This document shows positions 1 through 6,679 of a stretch of DNA of 41,826 nucleotides, piece by piece. Source of the DNA: Leptothoe spongobia TAU-MAC 1115 (GTDB taxonomy: Bacteria > Cyanobacteriota > Cyanobacteriia > Phormidesmidales > Phormidesmidaceae); the NCBI RefSeq assembly GCF_018739885.1, contig NZ_JADOES010000047.1, positions 1 to 41,826 of the forward strand. Reading direction: 5' to 3'. Made by a program: the position numbers and the translations under genes. The notes under the pieces were generated by a model. The model searched no databases. It saw only the letters and a program-made list of their open reading frames with translations, and had not been told where the DNA came from. The stretch's first letter is position 1; every line of letters starts with the position of its first letter.

Positions 1-1481
1 GAAAAGGCCTGCCTCCACCGTCTCCTCCTCAACTCCAAGAAAGTATTGGTTAGGGGAGGAAGTGAATTTATACGCTCTAGGGAGGGTTGCTTGATTCCTT
101 GGGCTTTCCAGCTGGCTAAAATCTCTTGTTCTAAAGGGGATGTCTCCAGGGCCGAAATGTTGATTTTCATCAGGGGGTTAATCACCCGAATAAACAGAAA
201 ATCGAGATCGATCAGGCTCAGGTCCAGCTTGACTGGTTTTGTTTTAAATACCGAAGAGCTGGGTAGTTCATTGGCGGCTTGGGGATGACACCAAACAAAC
301 TTAAATTCGGCCACATCCGCCATCATCTCTCCAATCAGGTGGGTGAAGACCAGACCCAATCGCTGTCTGACTTCTCCATGGAAAAAGGCATGGGCTTTGT
401 CTTCGTCCAGGGTGACTTCATCCGCTATGGACGAGAATAGCTCACGACAGGTGACCGGCCCCTGGTCTGTATAGGCTGTTTCTCCCGCTCGTAACGGTTC
501 ATCGCAATGGCCCAAGATGGCATAGTCTGCCTCAAACTGGGTCATCATTAGCTGCCAATAATGCCCCCAAATGTCGTGGATCAAAAAGGTTTCGGCCTTA
601 TCCGTAGGCAAAATGCTTACAGAACTCGATAGGGCTGCAAGGATACTATCTACCGGTACCTGTAGTTGTTGGGCGATGGAGGTGGCCCAGGCAGCATCGA
701 TATACCTGGGTTTACAGGGGCCAAATGTGGGAAAGCGACGAAACTGATCAAAGCTAAAGGTTTGCATTGATGCAAACAGCTCAGTTAGTTGTTGCTGTTC
801 AGTGCTAGGAATCTGTGCTGAGAGTTCGCTTTGGTTAGTCGATAGACAGAAGTAAATCTGTAGCGGCGTGAAGACAATGTCGATAACATTGGTCGGGACG
901 GTAATGTCAAACAAATGCTTGAACAAAACAGCAGCCTGACTCCGGCTCAGCTGGGGGGTGGTGTTTTGCTCTTGGGTGATGTCCGCTAGACCGACGCTAC
1001 GTAATACAGCTTGGATGATGGCGGCTTGAGCGGCAATGCGCTGATCAACCTGTTGAAGTGCTCTGGTTAACTCAGCTTGGTCCTGGTTAGAGAGTTGAAA
1101 ATACTGACAGAGGGGTGCGATCGCATCTTGACTAGTAAGCACAGCAGGAATGTCATCTGGCAGTTGTTTGCTCAGGGTGGGAGAGGGCAAAGTCCCTTGC
1201 CACTGGTGCCCTGCCAACTGGTGATATTGCCTGGCTAGCAACGTGGCCCGCACAAATGCCCGACGAACGGTGATGGGAATCTCGTCCACGGGCTGTGTTT
1301 GATGGCTGATTTCATGTCGTCGCCACGCGGCTAATTCGGTGTGTAAGGTTTGCAACCGAGTCTGTTGCCGTTGGTAAAAGGTCTTGTTCTCTGCAGCACC
1401 GTCACCGCACAAACAGCGGGCAATGTCGAGTGCTTCTGTCAGCATTGCCTGATGAGTTTCAACCAGAGGTTCAAGGTGCAT
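1..1481 (-). CDS. Unknown protein, C-terminus beyond window edge
   Basis: Reading leftward from an ATG, the frame stays open for 493 codons to the window edge, so this is a real gene whose 3' end is missing here. The protein begins MHLEPLVETHQ, is rich in Gln, Leu and Ala, and looks helical and soluble; I see no signal peptide or membrane segment. A distinctive central stretch reads HDIWGHYWQLMMTQFEADY (about residues 300-318), and a very basic patch (LRRRRWRQ) lies near the edge. I do not recognise the family. It starts 56 bp after the stop of the substrate-binding/OmpA fusion gene on the same strand, so the two may be co-transcribed. No strong Shine-Dalgarno precedes the ATG, so a nearby alternative start is possible. 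Confidence 0.75.
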   Translation of the reverse strand, partial: MHLEPLVETHQAMLTEALDIARCLCGDGAAENKTFYQRQQTRLQTLHTELAAWRRHEISHQTQPVDEIPITVRRAFVRATLLARQYHQLAGHQWQGTLPSPTLSKQLPDDIPAVLTSQDAIAPLCQYFQLSNQDQAELTRALQQVDQRIAAQAAIIQAVLRSVGLADITQEQNTTPQLSRSQAAVLFKHLFDITVPTNVIDIVFTPLQIYFCLSTNQSELSAQIPSTEQQQLTELFASMQTFSFDQFRRFPTFGPCKPRYIDAAWATSIAQQLQVPVDSILAALSSSVSILPTDKAETFLIHDIWGHYWQLMMTQFEADYAILGHCDEPLRAGETAYTDQGPVTCRELFSSIADEVTLDEDKAHAFFHGEVRQRLGLVFTHLIGEMMADVAEFKFVWCHPQAANELPSSSVFKTKPVKLDLSLIDLDFLFIRVINPLMKINISALETSPLEQEILASWKAQGIKQPSLERINSLPPLTNTFLELRRRRWRQAF

Positions 1482-1537
1482 GGGATTTTGAAGTGTAAGT
1501 CAGGGGCACAAATGCCTGCTGTAAATAATCAAAATGT

Positions 1538-3076
1538 CTATTGATTAATACGAACCAACCGAATTTCTGTACGCTGATTCTGAGGATCGTTGGCAGCTAC
1601 GCCCGCTAGAGGTTCGCTAAAACCTTTGCCCTCGGCCACAATATTGTGCGCAACGGCTTGACTCTTTAAATAGTTGACGACAGCTTCGGCCCGTTGCTGG
1701 CTCAGACTCTGGTTTAGAGCTGCAGCTCCAGTTTTGGAGGTATGGCCAATGACTCGAATGGCAACCGTCTCGGTATTGAATTCATTGATCTCAGCCGCGA
1801 GCTGGGCCAGGGTTTGCTGACCTTCGTTTGCGATCGCAGACGATCCTGAACCAAATTTAACCTCGCCTCGTACCTGTAAGTCCCCAATCGGCTGAGAACT
1901 TTGAATGACCTCTGGGGTGAGCGCTACTTGGTTTGGTGTAGAGGCAGCTTCTCCCGTCAGAAATTTAGCTAACTCTGGATCATCAGCCTGTACCAGCTGG
2001 ATCAGGGACTCGGTATTAGCCACAGCTTCGGCAATAAAGAGATCGCTATACAATTCAGTCGCGATGGGCACTTGGGCCAGTTGTCCTGACAACACTAAAA
2101 TGGCCGCTGTCGCATCAATCCGCTTATCCAGGATGCCATCTTCCATCCAGCGTCCTGCTTCCACCGACGTAAAGAAATCAATGCCATCGATGACTAAATC
2201 AGCCTGCGCGGCAGATAGATCCCCATCGGTTTGGATCAAGGTTTTTAGCTGACTATCGTTTCGAGTTGCCTGGTCCATCCGGCGGTAGTAGGCAGATAGA
2301 AACTCCGTTAGCTGCTCTTCTTCCTTACGGATCATGTCATCCGAGGCCACGATCACATCCAAAATGGCATTGGGAGCATCTTCACTGGAAAGTACAACTG
2401 TATGCCCCTGCTCTCGAGCCTGACTGACAAAGGGCTCCCACAGCACTGCAACAGCGATATTCTGGTTAGTATTTTGGAGTTCGTTCCAGGCTTCTGATGC
2501 TTCAGCTACCTTGAGCTGATTAAAATCAGACATGTTAAATCCGTCAAAGCGAATATCCAACACCTGGGCTAGAAACTCACTGGGGGTATCCGTTGCATAG
2601 GCTAAACTCAAGGGCTGTCCTTGGGCCACTAGCTGACTCAAATCATTCAGGGATTTGAGGTTTGGATACTTAGGGGTGTTGAGCACCACCGCATCGGCCC
2701 CCACGGTACGGTCAATCAGGCCAACGATTTTGCCATCTGGCTTGTGCTTCAGATACTGATCCAAGGTGGTGACGATTAGATCCGCACTCCCTTTTTCTAA
2801 GCGAGCGGCTCGTTCAGCCTGATCAAACTCATTGTCAAAACGTAGTGATAAACCCGCTTTTTCTAACTCGTCGTTCAGCTCGGGCGAGCGAAATGTGCTG
2901 TAGCCGCTAAAAGTATCCCCCAGAATGACTAGCTCATCTGTGTCGCTATTAATAGATATAGAAGGTCCTTTAGAAAACGAAAATAACGTGTCCTTTTGGC
3001 TCCAAAATCCTAAGGAGACCGCAATAACACCCAAAATATAAACAATTGGTGGGGGACCACCTGCACGACTTGACAC
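1538..3076 (-). CDS. Membrane-anchored substrate-binding protein fused to OmpA-like domain
   Basis: The 512-residue protein has one N-terminal hydrophobic segment (about residues 10-25, no lipobox), then a type-2 periplasmic-binding-protein-like region of the NitT/TauT/phosphate kind (about 45-370, with LVILGDTFSGYSTFRSPEL near its start), and a C-terminal OmpA-like domain (about 405-510, with GHTSKTG, NQSLSQQRAEAVV and NQRTEIRL). OmpA domains normally hold peptidoglycan through an Asp in GHTD and an Arg in LSxxRA; here the Asp is Ser while the Arg is kept, so binding may be altered. The chosen start is GTG, because AGGAGG sits 8 nt upstream. It lies between a PspA-like gene and an unknown gene, all on the minus strand, which suggests an envelope-stress or cell-wall sensing role. 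That role is inference; no ABC permease or ATPase is nearby. Confidence 0.85.
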   Translation of the reverse strand: MSSRAGGPPPIVYILGVIAVSLGFWSQKDTLFSFSKGPSISINSDTDELVILGDTFSGYSTFRSPELNDELEKAGLSLRFDNEFDQAERAARLEKGSADLIVTTLDQYLKHKPDGKIVGLIDRTVGADAVVLNTPKYPNLKSLNDLSQLVAQGQPLSLAYATDTPSEFLAQVLDIRFDGFNMSDFNQLKVAEASEAWNELQNTNQNIAVAVLWEPFVSQAREQGHTVVLSSEDAPNAILDVIVASDDMIRKEEEQLTEFLSAYYRRMDQATRNDSQLKTLIQTDGDLSAAQADLVIDGIDFFTSVEAGRWMEDGILDKRIDATAAILVLSGQLAQVPIATELYSDLFIAEAVANTESLIQLVQADDPELAKFLTGEAASTPNQVALTPEVIQSSQPIGDLQVRGEVKFGSGSSAIANEGQQTLAQLAAEINEFNTETVAIRVIGHTSKTGAAALNQSLSQQRAEAVVNYLKSQAVAHNIVAEGKGFSEPLAGVAANDPQNQRTEIRLVRINQ

Positions 3077-3084
3077 CTAGACTG

Positions 3085-3090
3085 CCTCCT
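3085..3090 (-). promoter_or_regulatory. Ribosome binding site deciding a GTG start
   Basis: The minus strand reads AGGAGG here, followed after 8 nt by GTG. This supports the non-ATG start of the substrate-binding/OmpA fusion gene. Confidence 0.7.
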
Positions 3091-3191
3091 GTAATTTCCC
3101 ATAAAGTTCCTACAGCATATGTTCTAGCAAGTCAGAACATTACGGAGATTGATTTATGGCCTTATGGTAATAAAACCCACGGTTAGAGTTT

Positions 3192-3209
3192 TCATAACCA
3201 TGGTTATGA
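3192..3209. repeat. 18-bp perfect palindrome, possible operator
   Basis: The sequence TCATAACCATGGTTATGA is its own reverse complement. It lies in the 154-bp gap between the PspA-like gene and the substrate-binding/OmpA gene, about 115 bp upstream of the latter's start. No T-run follows it in the transcribed (minus) direction, so a dimeric regulator site is more likely than a terminator. No binding protein can be named. Confidence 0.45.
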
Positions 3210-3230
3210 TTTTGGCTTGAGTTTCAGCTA

Positions 3231-3965
3231 CTAAGCATCTTCGGGGGACGATTGAGTCTGGTTTTTCAGGTTTTGTAGTCGTCGCGCCACTTCTTGCTGT
3301 TGACCAATGGGATCAAAATCGGTTCCAAGGTGCTCTGCGGAATTTACGGACAATTCCACATAGGCGCGCTTTTCTAGGTAACGCGTATGCACCGAATTTT
3401 TGGCGGCTTCAAACTGGGCGCGGGCCGATGCCATATCTTCCTCATTGTGGGTTTCGGCAATGGCTTCTAGGGCGTCATTGACCTCGGTTAGATTTTTTAG
3501 GGCGCGCAGGTCGCTTTTATAGCTGTTTAGTCTGGCTCGCTCCTGGCGTAGTTTTGCGAGGGACGCATTGGCGAGTTTTTCTGCTTGTTCGACCTGAACT
3601 TCGATCTTGGGTAGAAGCTCCTCCAGGTGCATGGCAGAGGCGATAGCGGCTTCGGCGTCCGTTTGACGTCCTTCTTTTTCGGCGGCGAGGGCCGATTGTT
3701 CAGCCCGTTTTAGGGCTCCTACCTTATATAGGTAGATCTTTTTTTCTCGTTGGAAGGTGGCGTACTGTTGGTTAGTGGCTTCGGCGAGCTGACTGACGGA
3801 TTGCTGCATTTTTTTGAGGGAGGCTTCGGCAGTTGCGATCGCATCCTCATCTTCATCCCGTTCTGGCTCTGACACGTCCTTAGAAATGCCCCACAGCCAA
3901 TTCCATAGGGCCAGGGTAGCCTTCCCTCCACGCTCCCCCATCAACCAATAAACGGCCTTTTTCAT
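3231..3965 (-). CDS. PspA/IM30-family membrane-stress protein
   Basis: A 244-residue, almost fully alpha-helical protein rich in Ala, Glu, Lys and Gln, with long heptad-like stretches (about residues 45-220), as in PspA/Vipp1 ESCRT-III-like proteins that coat and stabilise membranes. The N-terminus (MKKAVYWLMGERGGKATLAL) is amphipathic to hydrophobic, as expected for a membrane-binding helix. It is followed by an unusual acidic stretch (EPERDEDEDA). The C-terminal part contains YLEKRAYVELSV and IGQQQEVARRLQNL. A TTG three codons upstream is possible, but the ATG is preferred. It precedes the substrate-binding/OmpA gene by 154 bp on the same strand. It is unlikely to be the essential Vipp1 because N-terminus and length differ; a second PspA paralogue is the best call. 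Confidence 0.8.
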   Translation of the reverse strand: MKKAVYWLMGERGGKATLALWNWLWGISKDVSEPERDEDEDAIATAEASLKKMQQSVSQLAEATNQQYATFQREKKIYLYKVGALKRAEQSALAAEKEGRQTDAEAAIASAMHLEELLPKIEVQVEQAEKLANASLAKLRQERARLNSYKSDLRALKNLTEVNDALEAIAETHNEEDMASARAQFEAAKNSVHTRYLEKRAYVELSVNSAEHLGTDFDPIGQQQEVARRLQNLKNQTQSSPEDA

Positions 3966-4386
3966 ATGTTGCAACCGTGAAAACAGTGATCGACGTAGCA
4001 GTTGACTTAGTTATACGAAATCCGAATACAGTAACCCCGATTCAAAATGGATGATTTCGTAGGGGTTGTGCCTTGTGCCAACCCTTCGATACTGGACGCA
4101 CTCAGCCAGGATTTCGTATTATTCGAGCCTTTTGCTATCCCATCGGAGTATGCCCCAGGCATTTCTCCTATCCTAATCAATGGGATAACTGCTACAAGTA
4201 TTACTTCAAACAATTCACAGATAATTCCTAATTGATTCACTGTGATCGCGATCATCCATGACACTCAGATTTTTTCAGACAGTGCTTACTAATCCCTTAT
4301 AAACCCATCAACTAGCATTCAGGCATCCCCTCGATAGTAGTAATCAAGCCGCTCACAGGGCTAATATTTAACCGGAGAATGAACCC
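3966..4386. other. Intergenic region between divergent genes
   Basis: It separates the leftward PspA-like gene from the rightward DM13 gene and so should hold both promoters. Short open frames on either strand here show no protein-like pattern. The only structure I can support is the GGGTTG/CAACCC hairpin listed separately. Confidence 0.5.
4061..4086. repeat. Small intergenic inverted repeat
   Basis: AGGGGTTG and CAACCCTT pair over 8 positions with one wobble, with a 10-nt loop containing GCC and GTGC. It resembles the GTAGGGGTTG-type short repeats scattered between genes in many cyanobacterial genomes. That it is a dispersed repeat is inference; copies elsewhere in this genome cannot be checked here. 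Confidence 0.35.
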
Positions 4387-4851
4387 ATGAAAAATCTACT
4401 TTCCACTGGTCTATCTGCTCTAATGCTGACAGCTGTCCTCGTTCCTGCAGCTCAAACTGTTAGCATCGGCGATGCCCTGGCCGCTAAACCTAGCATTACC
4501 CAAACGGCCACAGCCAAAACGCTGCTCACCTCTGGTCAGTTTGTCACCGTTGATCAGGGTCATCCCACTACCGGCACCGCCCGTATCGTCGAAAAAGATG
4601 GTCAACGTAGGCTTGAATTTGATGGCGCTTTTGATACGGCCCGTGGTCCTGCTGTTCAGGTTTTACTCTACAAAGGTGATTCTGTCCCCGTTAGCCTGGC
4701 TGAAGGCGATTATCTCTATGTTGGTGATCTAAAAAGTTTCGAAGGTTCTCAGGGCTACGTTTTACCTGCTGATCTGAACCTTGCTGATTATGGTTCAGTT
4801 GCCATCTGGTGTGCAGAATTTAACGTCACCTTTGGCTACGCTGACCTTTAA
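4387..4851 (+). CDS. Secreted DM13-domain protein
   Basis: The 154-residue protein starts with a signal peptide (hydrophobic run from about residue 6 to 22, probable cleavage after ALA near residue 33). The rest is one DM13 domain: SGQFVTVDQGHPTTGTARI, then RRLEFDGAF, GPAVQVLLYKG, and the typical ending VAIWCAEFNVTFGYADL with the near-invariant cysteine. DM13 domains are thought to act in redox or electron-transfer reactions at the cell surface; the substrate is unknown. Length fits single-domain bacterial members. A GGAG about 10 nt upstream supports the start. It stands alone, followed by a hairpin and the convergent ccmO gene. Confidence 0.85.
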   Translation: MKNLLSTGLSALMLTAVLVPAAQTVSIGDALAAKPSITQTATAKTLLTSGQFVTVDQGHPTTGTARIVEKDGQRRLEFDGAFDTARGPAVQVLLYKGDSVPVSLAEGDYLYVGDLKSFEGSQGYVLPADLNLADYGSVAIWCAEFNVTFGYADL

Positions 4852-4868
4852 GGCCTTGATTGTTGTAC

Positions 4869-4888
4869 GGGCACTCATAGGAGTGCCC
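4869..4888. terminator. Hairpin between convergent genes, possible bidirectional terminator
   Basis: GGGCACTC-ATAG-GAGTGCCC forms a perfect 8-bp stem with a 4-nt loop between the 3' ends of the DM13 gene and ccmO. The position and stem suit a terminator for both, but no T-run follows on either strand, so it could instead act as an mRNA 3'-end stabiliser. Confidence 0.55.
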
Positions 4889-4912
4889 TGTAAGAATTAT
4901 CTTGTCTAGAAA

Positions 4913-5764
4913 TTACTCAAACTCAGGTAAATCTAATGGCTTTTGAGGTTGTACGTCTATCGTAGGCGGCTGAGCCTGCATTAATTCCGGCTCCGGTAAG
5001 TCCAACTGCTTTTGTTTTTGGACTTCTACCACAGGAGCCTCGGCTGGAACCAATTCCTTCTGGCGCTCTTCCAGTTTCAGCGGTAGCTTAACTTTCTGCG
5101 GTTTCTTAGCTTGCTTGACCTTCGGTAAGCTGCGTTCCAGATCATTGAGCGGTCGAGGAATCACCATCACGGCACTCAGCTCACCGATGCGCTCAGCTTC
5201 ATGCATACCTGCTTCGACAGCAATGGCCACATTCGACAGCGACCCACGAATCAAAATCGTACACAGGCCTTCCCCAATCGTTTCGTGGGAAATAAGTTCT
5301 ACCTCAGCCGATTTAGTCATGGCATCTGCTGCCCCCACCATGGCTGGAAAACCACGGGTCTCCAGCAACCCAATGGCACCGCTGCTCATGTGAGTTTCTC
5401 CTACCCCATCCAGCTCACTCATACGCGGCAAGATTGGCAAGACCTTTTCCATATCCGCCATGGGTCGAGGAATCAGTGACGAAGATACCAATTGACCAAA
5501 CTGCTTAGCGGTTTCTACTCCCGCATGGACTGCCATGCGCACATCGGCAACTCCACCTCGAACAATGGCACTACACTGACCACCGCCAGTTTTTTCGTAG
5601 CCCACCAGATATACGTTTGACGATTTCATCATGGCGTCAGCGACACCGATAATGGCCGGAAAGCTGGTGGTGGACACTATCCCCAAGGCTGAGTTCTGAA
5701 CCCAGCTCATTAATGACCTGGCTTTATCCGTGGAACTAGCTAGAGCAGAAGAGTCTACTGGCAT
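4913..5764 (-). CDS. ccmO: Carboxysome shell/core adaptor CcmO (tandem BMC domains)
   Basis: CcmO is a beta-carboxysome protein with two bacterial-microcompartment domains, needed to join shell facets to the Rubisco-CcmM core. Here BMC domain 1 (about residues 25-105, with LGIVSTTSFPAIIGVADAM) and BMC domain 2 (about 122-205, with IGLLETRGFPAMVGAADAM) are both intact. They are followed by a charged tail of about 75 residues. The tail ends with two copies of a 17-residue unit (PVVEVQKQKQLDLPEPE at 244-260 and PTIDVQPQKPLDLPEFE at 267-283) that share 11 residues. A TTG four codons upstream exists, but the ATG is preferred. It follows ccmN by about 185 bp, a larger gap than within the rest of the operon, so it may also have its own promoter. 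Confidence 0.95.
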   Translation of the reverse strand: MPVDSSALASSTDKARSLMSWVQNSALGIVSTTSFPAIIGVADAMMKSSNVYLVGYEKTGGGQCSAIVRGGVADVRMAVHAGVETAKQFGQLVSSSLIPRPMADMEKVLPILPRMSELDGVGETHMSSGAIGLLETRGFPAMVGAADAMTKSAEVELISHETIGEGLCTILIRGSLSNVAIAVEAGMHEAERIGELSAVMVIPRPLNDLERSLPKVKQAKKPQKVKLPLKLEERQKELVPAEAPVVEVQKQKQLDLPEPELMQAQPPTIDVQPQKPLDLPEFE

Positions 5765-5949
5765 CGTGAGTCTCAAGTAGCGTTAATGAGCCCTTGGGTG
5801 TTTAAAGGTCTATTCAACACTGTACGGCGAAAGTTTCAAGAAAGGCTTCTAAAAGCGATGTTACTTATTACTTACGGTTAATTTGAGAAATCTCTACCAA
5901 GGAAGTTATTTCTCTCAGTTAGATAGAAAAATATTATGTATCCCCTATT

Positions 5950-6648
5950 CTAAGAGTCTTTCTCAGATTGGCCACTTGTATTGCCATTATTCAACGGCTG
6001 TCTATGGGGAAAAAGTGCTGACAATAAACTATTTAGATGATCGCGACCATAAACGGAATTGTTAGGCGCTGTCATCCCTGAGGTATTTTCCGTCGATGGT
6101 GCTGATGTTGTTGTGGGTTCAACGTCAGGTACATTGACGGCCTTAGGGGATACTGATTGCGGTTGCACCGTTGGCGAGGTTCTCGGTGGCATCGGCATCG
6201 ATGGCACTGGATCACTCTTAGTCTGGAAATTCGGTGTTTGGAAAGTAGACCCTGAAGCTTGGTAAGCTGCGGATTGAGGCACCGTTGTCTTGGATGGACT
6301 TGCTTGTGACTCTATGAGTGAGCAGGAAGGGATGATGGTATTGGGTGCGATCGCAGGGTTGATCAATGTGCTAGATGGTCCCACACAAGCATCCTTGCCA
6401 ACATGACCATGCCCAACAATCAACACCCCAGTCCCTAAACTTGCCCCAGCCTCAATATACAAACAGCCTTGCTTCGCCTGAATGACCACGCCTGCACCGA
6501 CACAGACGCCAGGCCCAATCCGAATCGAACCATGGGGTGCAGCTCTAAACACCACACCTGGGGCTACAGCTGCTGACGCATCAACAACCACGTCGCCACC
6601 GCGATAGTAATGGGTATGGCTCACAAAATGTAGAGGCGAGGGTTCCAT
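5950..6648 (-). CDS. ccmN: Carboxysome assembly protein CcmN
   Basis: CcmN links the CcmM-Rubisco core to the shell. The N-terminal half has left-handed beta-helix hexapeptide repeats (VVVDASAAVAPGVVFRA, GPGVCVGAGVVIQA, IEAGASLGTGVLIVGHG; about residues 20-105). A Pro/Ser/Thr-rich linker of about 90 residues follows. The C-terminal encapsulation peptide, VYGRDHLNSLLSALFPHR (about 199-216), is clear: it closely resembles the VYGKEQF...FPDR peptide of Synechococcus elongatus CcmN, which binds shell proteins. Unlike that protein, about 16 polar residues follow the peptide. A TTG start 8 codons upstream, 7 bp after the ccmM stop, is a real alternative; the ATG is chosen by default. Confidence 0.93.
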   Translation of the reverse strand: MEPSPLHFVSHTHYYRGGDVVVDASAAVAPGVVFRAAPHGSIRIGPGVCVGAGVVIQAKQGCLYIEAGASLGTGVLIVGHGHVGKDACVGPSSTLINPAIAPNTIIPSCSLIESQASPSKTTVPQSAAYQASGSTFQTPNFQTKSDPVPSMPMPPRTSPTVQPQSVSPKAVNVPDVEPTTTSAPSTENTSGMTAPNNSVYGRDHLNSLLSALFPHRQPLNNGNTSGQSEKDS

Positions 6649-6679
6649 CGCGGCGGTGCTAGGGCTAGACAAAATTAGA

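Noticed and set aside
46..288. Plus-strand open frame of 80 codons at the left edge
   Set aside because: It lies opposite a 493-codon uninterrupted minus-strand frame and has a non-protein-like composition.
4007..4264. Overlapping short frames on both strands in the PspA-DM13 gap
   Set aside because: They mirror each other, show no family pattern and overlap a small hairpin repeat; promoter DNA is the better reading.
4869..4888. Calling the ccmO/DM13 hairpin a firm Rho-independent terminator
   Set aside because: The stem is perfect, but no T-run follows on either strand, so only a moderate confidence is given.
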